A stretch of 40,524 bases of DNA from Candidatus Obscuribacterales bacterium. Its GTDB lineage: Bacteria > Cyanobacteriota > Vampirovibrionia > Obscuribacterales > Obscuribacteraceae. This document shows positions 33,987 to 40,524 of this stretch, in pieces. Every line of letters begins with the position of its first letter. Position 1 is the stretch's first letter. The stretch is taken from positions 1 to 40,524 of the forward strand of contig JAGVKB010000114.1 in NCBI GenBank assembly GCA_020050835.1, in the 5' to 3' direction. A program made the position numbers and the translations under genes. Under the pieces are notes generated by a model. That model was not told the DNA's origin. It did no database searches and saw only the letters and a program-made list of their open reading frames with translations.

Positions 33987-36092
33987 ATGAGTCATATTAT
34001 GCCAATGCGGAAAGTCAAGTCGCGAACGACTACTGGTGGAATCACCGCTCTGGCAGCTGCTCTGCTGTTCGTCCTTTTCGGTTTTGCTCTGCTCGTGCTC
34101 TATGCCACCAGCGGATTCGGAGTTCACATGGAGCTGCAGAATGCTGTCGATGCGGCGACGCTGTCGCTCGCCAATAAAGCGGCAGCAGCATCGGTATCGT
34201 TGGGAGAAGTTGATACCAAACTCGCCGGTGATCCCTTGTTTCAAAAAAATGGTCGAGTTCAAGCCAATTGCAGCTATTTCCTCAATGGGCTTGGTAGCGG
34301 TCCGAACAAGGACAAGATAAGCCTAGGCAATTTAAACGATGTAATCGGGTCAGTACTTTTGCTTTCGGCCGATATCGAAGACTGCCACTTTATCCAATCA
34401 TATATCTACATATTGTCGACTGCCGGTCGCACCAATGCCGGCTCACCTCCGGCACCGATTGCGGATCAAATCTACATACCGGAGCAAGGTTTCAATGGTA
34501 CAGACAACCCGAATGTAGAGCTCTTCTCAGATCCATTCCCACAGGACGAAAGCCTGCATCGCTCAGTCCAGGCTGTCGTGAAACTGCTCAAGGAGAAGCT
34601 CGGCTTGGACTCTTCCCAAGAGAACAAAGAGCTGTTTAGAAAGGTGATAGCGCAGAATCCAGCGAGGTTGTTTGGGCTCTTGCCTGCTCATACGCAAGCG
34701 AAACTTGATATGACCAGCCTCAAGATCGAGCCGGTCTATTATAAGGTCGCTCAACCAGGTCAGACCTCAAATATCAAAATCATGAACGACAGTGTGCCCA
34801 ATATGTGCCTGATGCGCGGCAGTTTCTTTCCTTCCCAACCACCAGGAGTAACTGCACTTTTACCGGCGCCCCAGCCGCTGGAAGTGAGTACCGCCTGGTT
34901 ATTAAATCCTTTGACGATCGATGTCCCAGCCAATACGAACTTATTAAAGTATGGCATCTATGCATTGCCAGCTAACCCAACCGGCAACTTGACGCTGGCC
35001 CATCTGATACCAGTGCGGGAAGCCAATCAGTACTTGTTAAACAAACTGCCGGAGCCATACAAGACAGATGCGAGCAGAGGAGTTCTGCTGCCAAATGCAG
35101 TAAAGGTCACAGCGAACTTCATCGACCCCAATACCAAGCAAACTCTTACATTCTACGCCGCAGCCGAGCTACCATTTCCGGCCACGAAGAAAGTCGCAAA
35201 AATACCAAACGGTCACGTCAAGTTCTCCAACAGCATTCTGTCTTACACCGACGTCAGAGAAACCTATGACCTGTCTCCAAATCTTCCGCAATTTGGAATG
35301 ACCGAATCAAAGCGATTCAGAGTAATCCGTCGCGGGATTCAAAAATGGGATCGTCTACCATCGCAGACTCGTCCGACTGTCGCCCAGGACGGTCAGTGGC
35401 CAAACGAAATCGTACCCGGAGAGCAGGTAATGCAAGGTGCTAACCAGGACTTTCTCGTCAGTATGTACAATCAACCTGACTTCGCCTCGTTTGTCCTGCC
35501 ATCTAGCATCGATCCAACCGTTCATACTGATGGAACATTTGGTGACCTAGTAACACAAGTTGCGTTGTACAACCCGGTAAGAGACTATCGCCGCATCGAA
35601 TTGGCAAGGTATGTGCATCAATTTGCGCCCAATGCATCGATTGAAGAGATCGAAGGCGTCTTGAGCACAACGCCGGCTCCCGTGGCAACGCACCAGGTCC
35701 CGACCGTTACCTGCCTGCGCGAAGACCCCAACCGAAGTGGTCACGTCGCGGCGCTCAATGCGGACCTGCCCGGCATGCCTCCGGCACCGGGCGAGCCGGA
35801 GCAGTTGAAGAATCGAATTAGGGTCCACTGCCCGTTGTGGGCCATCCCACCAGCAAGAGAAGGACTAGAGCCACCATTTCAAATCAAGACCGGCTATCTC
35901 GGCCGATACAATCCAGACTTCATTCGCAGACTAGCCGAGGTTGGCGCAAAGATTCGCGGATATGACGTCAACAAGCCAAGCACTTTTCCGGAATTGTATG
36001 ATGAATTGTCGATCGACTACTTCCCGGGAATGAACAACGGACAGTTGTTGCAATATACGTTCGGAACGGAAGGATTCCAGAATATACCGTAA
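33987..36092 (+). CDS. Large TadG-like protein
   Basis: 701 aa from the ATG at 33987, since AGAGGA lies 9 bases upstream and directly abuts the earlier ATG at 33978. The N-terminus (basic lead, TTGGITALAAALLFVLFGFALLVLYATSGFGV, then HMELQNAVDAATLSLANKAA) matches TadG-type proteins: a membrane helix followed by the conserved QNAVDAAALA-like stretch. The remaining 600 residues are a large exported domain rich in Pro, Asn and Thr, with no von Willebrand A motif recognised. It follows two TadE-like genes and is the largest exported part of the cluster, possibly a surface or pilus-tip component. Confidence 0.82.
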   Translation: MSHIMPMRKVKSRTTTGGITALAAALLFVLFGFALLVLYATSGFGVHMELQNAVDAATLSLANKAAAASVSLGEVDTKLAGDPLFQKNGRVQANCSYFLNGLGSGPNKDKISLGNLNDVIGSVLLLSADIEDCHFIQSYIYILSTAGRTNAGSPPAPIADQIYIPEQGFNGTDNPNVELFSDPFPQDESLHRSVQAVVKLLKEKLGLDSSQENKELFRKVIAQNPARLFGLLPAHTQAKLDMTSLKIEPVYYKVAQPGQTSNIKIMNDSVPNMCLMRGSFFPSQPPGVTALLPAPQPLEVSTAWLLNPLTIDVPANTNLLKYGIYALPANPTGNLTLAHLIPVREANQYLLNKLPEPYKTDASRGVLLPNAVKVTANFIDPNTKQTLTFYAAAELPFPATKKVAKIPNGHVKFSNSILSYTDVRETYDLSPNLPQFGMTESKRFRVIRRGIQKWDRLPSQTRPTVAQDGQWPNEIVPGEQVMQGANQDFLVSMYNQPDFASFVLPSSIDPTVHTDGTFGDLVTQVALYNPVRDYRRIELARYVHQFAPNASIEEIEGVLSTTPAPVATHQVPTVTCLREDPNRSGHVAALNADLPGMPPAPGEPEQLKNRIRVHCPLWAIPPAREGLEPPFQIKTGYLGRYNPDFIRRLAEVGAKIRGYDVNKPSTFPELYDELSIDYFPGMNNGQLLQYTFGTEGFQNIP

Positions 36093-36118
36093 GAGTAGCT
36101 ACCCAGAGGCGCAGCGCT

Positions 36119-36152
36119 GTCCTCGCTGTCATTTACTCTGAACAGCGAGGAC
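36119..36152. terminator. Hairpin between convergent Tad-like genes
   Basis: An 11-bp perfect stem (36119-36129 with 36142-36152) around a 12-base loop lies in the 100-bp gap between the convergent TadG-like and TadE-like genes. No T-tract follows on either strand. A bidirectional terminator is likely but not proven. Confidence 0.5.
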
Positions 36153-36192
36153 GATCACAAGCAATTCGGCTTGCAGCTGAGCGACATGCGAC

Positions 36193-36633
36193 TCAGATAA
36201 CATTCTCCACCGACCGCTCGCCATCAAATTGGAAGGTCTGTTTTCCGACACCGGGCAAGCCAGGGCTGAACTTCATTTTATTCCGGATATGCAAGAAGCG
36301 CACGGTAGTCGTGCCCTTATCGGGCACGTTGATCTCATGAGAGACGGTAAATGGCAACAATAGTCCGATCGGCGATCGCTTCCACCGGTCCTCAAGAGCA
36401 GACAGATTGTCCTCAACCTCCTCCCAATTGGCGATGGTGCAATCCTGCCCCTTCACCGTGGACCGAATAGCTGCTTCCTGCAACTCCGCATAGTGAAGGC
36501 TGGCACAAGTCAGATAGATCACTGCCACTCTTACAAGCAAGATCAAAGGAAACAGAATAACCACGAACAGAATGAACAGCGCTGGACCAAATTCAGCTAT
36601 CTGAGAACCTCTCAGCGCGCGCCGGGCTTTCAT
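36193..36633 (-). CDS. Second TadE-like protein (paralogue, opposite strand)
   Basis: 146 aa from the ATG at 36633, chosen because GAGGA lies 6 bases upstream; the frame is open to 36666. It opens with the same RGSQIAEFGPAL motif as the 32904 gene and a hydrophobic helix (FILFVVILFPLILLVRVAVIYL). Both have EEV...LS.L...SPI in the middle and end in G-x-RSVE, so they are paralogues of 146-147 aa. This copy has two extra Cys (in TCASLH and KGQDCT). It is convergent with the TadG-like gene and divergent from the receiver-kinase gene. Confidence 0.85.
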   Translation of the reverse strand: MKARRALRGSQIAEFGPALFILFVVILFPLILLVRVAVIYLTCASLHYAELQEAAIRSTVKGQDCTIANWEEVEDNLSALEDRWKRSPIGLLLPFTVSHEINVPDKGTTTVRFLHIRNKMKFSPGLPGVGKQTFQFDGERSVENVI

Positions 36634-36784
36634 GTATCGTCCTCGAGCCATACTTTCCAGATGCACCAGTCTAGTCGATTCCCGACTGCAATCTTTGAGC
36701 AGCTAAGCTTTTCGTTCGCCGTTCACTGCTTCGTGACATACCCAATGGCGGTTTGTGGTTACCAGTCCGATTCTGGGCATAAAA

Positions 36785-36926
36785 TGGACAGTTCCCAGAA
36801 TCCAGCTCTGTCCACAAACCGTAACTCCGCTGAAGAAATTAATCGCGCTTTTGGCCCGATTCTCTTGCCTTAAGGCTAAACATACTCGAATGCTTTAGAA
36901 GTAAACTGACTGTCCACTCCGGACAG
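36785..36926. promoter_or_regulatory. Candidate operator: four GGACAG half-sites
   Basis: Two inverted pairs lie in the 313-bp gap before the receiver-kinase gene: GGACAG (36786-36791) with CTGTCC (36808-36813), spacer 16; and CTGTCC (36910-36915) with GGACAG (36921-36926), spacer 5, the latter ending 20 bases before the ATG. The rest of the gap shows nothing else. Repeated half-sites of this kind often mark regulator binding; the regulator is unknown. Confidence 0.4.
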
Positions 36927-36946
36927 CAAAATGGAAATCACGATAA

Positions 36947-38326
36947 ATGGCTAAAGTGCTTGTGGTTGACGACGATCCATTGTTGTCCGGAACGCTCGAA
37001 GACTGGCTATTGGGCGAAAAGCACAATGTCGAAGTAGCCGACACCGGATTCAAAGGATGGGAGAAGCTCCAGAAGAATGAATACGACTTTGTAATTCTCG
37101 ACTGGGACTTGCCTGATTTAAACGGTGTAGACATCTTGAAGATGTACCGCGGTGCGGGCAATACAACTCCGGTCCTTCTCCTGACCGGTAGATCTTCGCT
37201 CGATGATAAAGAGCAAGGCTTGGACTCCGGCGCCGATGACTATCTGACCAAGCCGTTTCATGTGAAGGAGCTTGCCGCCCGCATGCGCGCTGCCATGAGA
37301 AAAGGCGAAGCGAGGCAACCCAAACCTAAAGCGCTGGGAGAAGGCAACGAAGAGATGCTGAAGAGCGCCGATCTCGATGGCACAAGCCTGGCAGCTCACT
37401 ATGAATTCATCGCCACTGTCGGTTCGGGCGGAGTAGGGGTTGTTTTCAAGGCCAGACATCCTCGATTAGACAAACTGGTGGCAATCAAGATGCTACAACG
37501 CGCAGAGGCTAAGGACGAAACTGTCTCACGGTTCGAAAGAGAGGCACAGATCATCAGTCGGCTCGAACACCCTGGCATAGCGACTGTTCACGATTTCGGT
37601 GTAACCGAACGCCGGCAGCCCTATATGGTCATGGAGTTCATCGAAGGCAGAGGTCTGGAAGCAGTGCTTGCCGAACGAGATTTTTTGCCGCTACCAGAAG
37701 CACTAGACATCGCCTTGCAAATCTGTGATGCCCTGGCATATGCCCACGAGCACGGGATTCTCCACCGCGACATCAAGCCAAGCAACGTCATGCTTAAGGA
37801 CATACCTGGCAAGGCACCAATCATCAAGATTCTGGATTTTGGCTGCGCCAAGAGACAGGAAGAAGGCATCGAGAAAGCTCCGGCGTTGACGCAAACCGGA
37901 CAGATTATCGGCAGCCCTCCTTATATGAGCCCTGAGCAGATCAAGGGAAAGACGCTGAGCGAACGGTCGGACCTGTATTCCTTCGGCTGTTTGCTGTACG
38001 AAACGCTAGTCGGATACCCGCCACACAGTGGAGAGACTGCCGTTGAAATCATTTTCAAGCATCTCGACGAACCGGTCATCCCCATTCGTGCCGTCCGGCC
38101 CGAATTGAATCTGCCGCAGGAGCTCGATCACTTGCTCTCCAATGCGCTGGCACTAGACCCTTCAATGCGTTATGGCTCTATGCGAGAGATTCAAAAGGAC
38201 TTAGAAAGGATTCGCGCCGGGTTGACTGCACCCAAGGAAGCAACTAAGCAGGCTGCCGACGACAAACACAGCGACACGCTCAAGAATCGCCTCAAAGGAA
38301 TTTTCAATCGCTTTCATCAGAGCTAG
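36947..38326 (+). CDS. Second hybrid receiver / Ser-Thr protein kinase
   Basis: 459 aa, with the same layout as the 6617 gene. The OmpR-type receiver (1-118) has D8-D9-D10, phospho-acceptor D52 (ILDWDLPDL), T80 and K102 (LTKPFH). A 35-residue linker leads to the kinase (about 152-425): glycine loop VGSGGVGVVF, Lys181, HRDIKPSN at 273-280, DFG at 297-299, SPEQI. All catalytic residues are present, so activity is expected. The C-terminal 35 residues are basic and helical (KNRLKGIFNRFHQS). No membrane span. It is convergent with an OmpR-type response regulator (stops 47 bases apart) that has a very similar receiver. The ribosome site is weak. Confidence 0.93.
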   Translation: MAKVLVVDDDPLLSGTLEDWLLGEKHNVEVADTGFKGWEKLQKNEYDFVILDWDLPDLNGVDILKMYRGAGNTTPVLLLTGRSSLDDKEQGLDSGADDYLTKPFHVKELAARMRAAMRKGEARQPKPKALGEGNEEMLKSADLDGTSLAAHYEFIATVGSGGVGVVFKARHPRLDKLVAIKMLQRAEAKDETVSRFEREAQIISRLEHPGIATVHDFGVTERRQPYMVMEFIEGRGLEAVLAERDFLPLPEALDIALQICDALAYAHEHGILHRDIKPSNVMLKDIPGKAPIIKILDFGCAKRQEEGIEKAPALTQTGQIIGSPPYMSPEQIKGKTLSERSDLYSFGCLLYETLVGYPPHSGETAVEIIFKHLDEPVIPIRAVRPELNLPQELDHLLSNALALDPSMRYGSMREIQKDLERIRAGLTAPKEATKQAADDKHSDTLKNRLKGIFNRFHQS

Positions 38327-38373
38327 GCTTACGGTCCGTCCGACCGACAAGTTGAGATTGTTTGAAAGGCAGC

Positions 38374-39045
38374 TCAGGACTTGAACATATAACCGACGCC
38401 GTGGACTGTTTCAATAATTGAAGATTGCCCATCCGTATCCAACTTCTTTCGCAGCCGTTCGACACATTTGCGAATCGCATTAGGTAACGCGTCCGACTCA
38501 TTCGACCAGACGCGATCGAGCAGCGCCTCTGCACTAAACACTTGGTTGGGATGACGCATCAAGAAATACAAGAGCGCGAACTCGCGAGGAATCAGTTTGA
38601 CTTCAACACCATCCTTCTGCACCCGATGAGCGCCACCATCAATCTCAATACCGCGAGCCACAAGCGCTTCGGGTTTAAAAACCTGTGGTCTCCTCAAGAG
38701 CGCTCTTACACGAGCCCTTAACTCCCTTAGTTCGAACGGCTTAGTCAGATAGTCATCGGCTCCTGAATCCAGACCTTCTTCTTTATTAGAAAGGGAGCCC
38801 TTTCCGGTGAGCATAAGAACCGGACTAGTCCCGCCGCTCTTGCGATAGTCTTTGCAAAGCTCCAAACCGCTCTTGCCCGGCATCTGCCAATCCAAGATCA
38901 ACACATCATACTTATAAGACCCCAGCATAGCCCAACCATCTTCACCGTTAGCAGCCCAATCTACCTCGTACTGGTCTGCCTTGAGCGCATCAGTAACAAC
39001 CTCGGCCAGGATTACATCATCGTCAACGACTAAGACTTTCGGCAT
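38374..39045 (-). CDS. OmpR/PhoB-family response regulator
   Basis: 223 aa. The receiver (1-118) has the acidic pocket D8-D10, the phospho-acceptor D52 (ILDWQMPG), T80 and K102 (LTKPF). The C-terminal winged-helix DNA-binding domain (about 125-223) has PREFALLYFLM, VWSNESDALPNAIRKCVERLRKKLD and the ETVHGVGYMF end. It should be a transcription factor activated by a histidine kinase that is not in the window. The upstream TPR gene ends 25 bases before, so they probably form one operon; AGGAG lies 11 bases before the ATG. Confidence 0.95.
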   Translation of the reverse strand: MPKVLVVDDDVILAEVVTDALKADQYEVDWAANGEDGWAMLGSYKYDVLILDWQMPGKSGLELCKDYRKSGGTSPVLMLTGKGSLSNKEEGLDSGADDYLTKPFELRELRARVRALLRRPQVFKPEALVARGIEIDGGAHRVQKDGVEVKLIPREFALLYFLMRHPNQVFSAEALLDRVWSNESDALPNAIRKCVERLRKKLDTDGQSSIIETVHGVGYMFKS

Positions 39046-39070
39046 TGCGCTCAGGACTCCTGGGTAACAA

Positions 39071-40524
39071 TCAGTGTTTACGTGCCAATTCTTCCAAACG
39101 TTTCGCCTCCTCTAATCTACCCGCCTTTCTCAGGTATTCAGCATAGCTCTGAAAGGTTCGCTGAGCATAACCCTGGTTCGGATACTTAGTGGCCATTGCT
39201 AGCGCCATTTTGTAAAAGTGTTGTGCCTCGCCGTTCTTCGCTTGACTATCCAGAGCTAAGGCCAGCGAAGCGGCAGCATTTCCGCGCAATGCATCCTCCT
39301 TGCCGGGGAATGTCTCGCTCAGAGCTAGCATTCGCCGGAACGATTGCTCCGCCTTGGCTAGTTGACCGGATTGCAATTGAGCGACGCCGATTATGCCGAC
39401 GTAGCCAACCGTCTCCTCGTCAACTTTTCTGGGAGCCATGGCTAAACCACTGACAATCAAAGCTTCGAGATCCGTATTCTCGCTCGAGTTAAACAACTGC
39501 ATGCCGAGCCAGAGCGTGTATTCCTGAAGTTTTGCGGGGGGAAACTCCGGACGTCCAGCGGACATTCTCATGAACTTCCGGTAGCTGTCTCGTGCTAGCG
39601 CATACCTCTTCTCAGCATAGTAAAGCGGAATCAATTTCATCAATATGTCCAAAGTTGTATTGGCAGTTGCAGCACCCTCATGTTGCGAAATCTTGAGCGC
39701 TCGCTCCAAGACAGTTCTGGCCTCTGCCGTCCGCTTGTCTCGCACATAGAGTTGATGTAGAGCCAACAAAGGCTCAAGCAACATGGCATTCTCTGCTCCG
39801 AATCCGGCATCGGCAACGGAGATTGCCCGCTGATTAAGGCTTTCGGCTTCTGCGAATTTATGCTGCTCTTGTTTGATCTTGGCTAAGAAGGCAAAGTCAC
39901 TCGACAAATATGGATTATCAGCTCCAATGTAGTTTTGCCTGATTCTAATTGCTTGCGTCGCAGCCTCTTCAGCATCCACTAACCGTTGATCTTGGTCGAG
40001 AGCCTTGCCTAACTTCTCTAAAGGGAAGGAGAGATATCGATGAGTCGGTCCGTACCGCTTGTCGAGAATGGCCACCTCCTGCTCGAGACACTTGACGGCA
40101 TTTCCATACTGACATTGGAACATGTACAGGTCTGACAGTCGTTGCAACACTACTGCTACACGTTCACTGCCCGGTCCCAAATACTGCTTGCGATGCTTCA
40201 GACAGAGCTGATACGCCTGCTCGGCCTGCCGATAATCTTTCAGCGCTGTCAAAGTAATACCAAGATCTTCTAGCGTATCTGCAATACGTTGGTCGCCAGC
40301 GGCAAAGCCTTTCGATTCCTGGAGCGCCAGTCTATAACATCGCTCTGCTTGGCGGTAATCGCCGTGATTAGAGGCAGCCTGCGCGCTAATAGTCAGACGG
40401 TTCCAGGGATCCGAATTGAAAACCGCATAGCCTGGACCGCTGCAAACATACAATATGCAACAAAGACAGATGAATCCGGCTACAAGCAACCTCGAAAGCT
40501 TTCCAGCCTGCTCGTGGACAATTC
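39071..40524 (-). CDS. Exported TPR-rich protein, 5' end cut by window edge
   Basis: The minus-strand frame runs from the stop at 39071 to the window edge; the earliest in-frame start seen is the TTG at 40489 (472 aa), but it lacks basic residues before the hydrophobic stretch, so the true start is probably beyond the edge (the frame continues IVHEQAGKLSRLLVAGF). A signal sequence or anchor (LVAGFICLCCILYVC) is followed by many TPR units, for example YRQAERCYRLALQ, YRQAEQAYQLCLKH, FAEAESLNQRAIS and EARTVLERALKI, in the kinesin-light-chain style with about 42-residue spacing. It is upstream of the response regulator in a likely operon and may help sense or transmit a signal to it. Confidence 0.85.
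   Translation of the reverse strand, partial: IVHEQAGKLSRLLVAGFICLCCILYVCSGPGYAVFNSDPWNRLTISAQAASNHGDYRQAERCYRLALQESKGFAAGDQRIADTLEDLGITLTALKDYRQAEQAYQLCLKHRKQYLGPGSERVAVVLQRLSDLYMFQCQYGNAVKCLEQEVAILDKRYGPTHRYLSFPLEKLGKALDQDQRLVDAEEAATQAIRIRQNYIGADNPYLSSDFAFLAKIKQEQHKFAEAESLNQRAISVADAGFGAENAMLLEPLLALHQLYVRDKRTAEARTVLERALKISQHEGAATANTTLDILMKLIPLYYAEKRYALARDSYRKFMRMSAGRPEFPPAKLQEYTLWLGMQLFNSSENTDLEALIVSGLAMAPRKVDEETVGYVGIIGVAQLQSGQLAKAEQSFRRMLALSETFPGKEDALRGNAAASLALALDSQAKNGEAQHFYKMALAMATKYPNQGYAQRTFQSYAEYLRKAGRLEEAKRLEELARKH

Overview
The window looks like a chromosomal segment of a non-photosynthetic, Gram-negative-type bacterium rich in eukaryote-like domains. The clues are three Ser/Thr kinases (two fused to receiver domains), TPR and ankyrin repeats, a caspase-like peptidase, many Sec-exported proteins, TadE/TadG-like pseudopilins and a glycogen-to-acetate gene block. 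Base composition looks close to 50% GC by eye. This combination best resembles Obscuribacterales-type Melainabacteria (Vampirovibrionia, relatives of Candidatus Obscuribacter). That assignment is inference from gene content; no rRNA or other phylogenetic marker is present.

Layout. 1-3.2 kb is a decayed, accessory-looking edge: a small CxxC protein cut by the window start, a relic of an IS21-type IstB ATPase, a frameshifted AlbA_2/HATPase (RecG-like COG2865) gene with an 11-bp repeat tail, a TPR gene broken by in-frame stops, and a cluster of hairpins. 3.2-8.5 kb carries a membrane protein of unknown function, an exported methyltransferase-like protein, a small secreted protein, the first receiver-Ser/Thr kinase hybrid and small membrane proteins. 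8.6-13.3 kb has an exported TPR-ankyrin protein, a tightly packed three-gene unit of exported proteins ending in an alpha/beta-hydrolase-like protein, and a YciI-like protein. 13.3-19.2 kb has a membrane-anchored Ser/Thr kinase, an esterase-like protein, an ATP-grasp protein, a membrane TPR protein and a protein of unknown function. 19.5-22.1 kb has an exported unknown protein and an exported caspase-like protease.

22.2-29.9 kb is the clearest metabolic block: glycogen phosphorylase and phosphoglucomutase (minus strand operon), glycogen debranching enzyme divergent from them, and acetate kinase convergent with the debranching gene and abutting it stop to stop. Together these can take stored glycogen to glucose-6-phosphate and add an ATP-yielding acetate step. 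30.1-32.6 kb has a Spy/CpxP-like protein, a small secreted protein and a single-pass protein with a cysteine-rich zinc-ribbon-like domain. 32.9-36.6 kb is a TadE/TadE/TadG-like cluster with a second TadE paralogue in opposite orientation. 36.9-40.5 kb is a signalling end: a second receiver-kinase hybrid, an OmpR-type response regulator and an exported TPR protein that runs off the window.

The most promising less-familiar themes are (i) receiver domains of OmpR type joined to Ser/Thr kinases in two copies, one beside a true OmpR regulator with a very similar receiver; (ii) the 10.66-12.89 kb exported three-gene unit with non-ATG starts; (iii) the Tad-like pseudopilin island without any Tad ATPase in view; and (iv) the caspase protease fused to a lipoprotein-assembly-like C-terminal domain. 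No tRNA, rRNA or CRISPR array was recognised.
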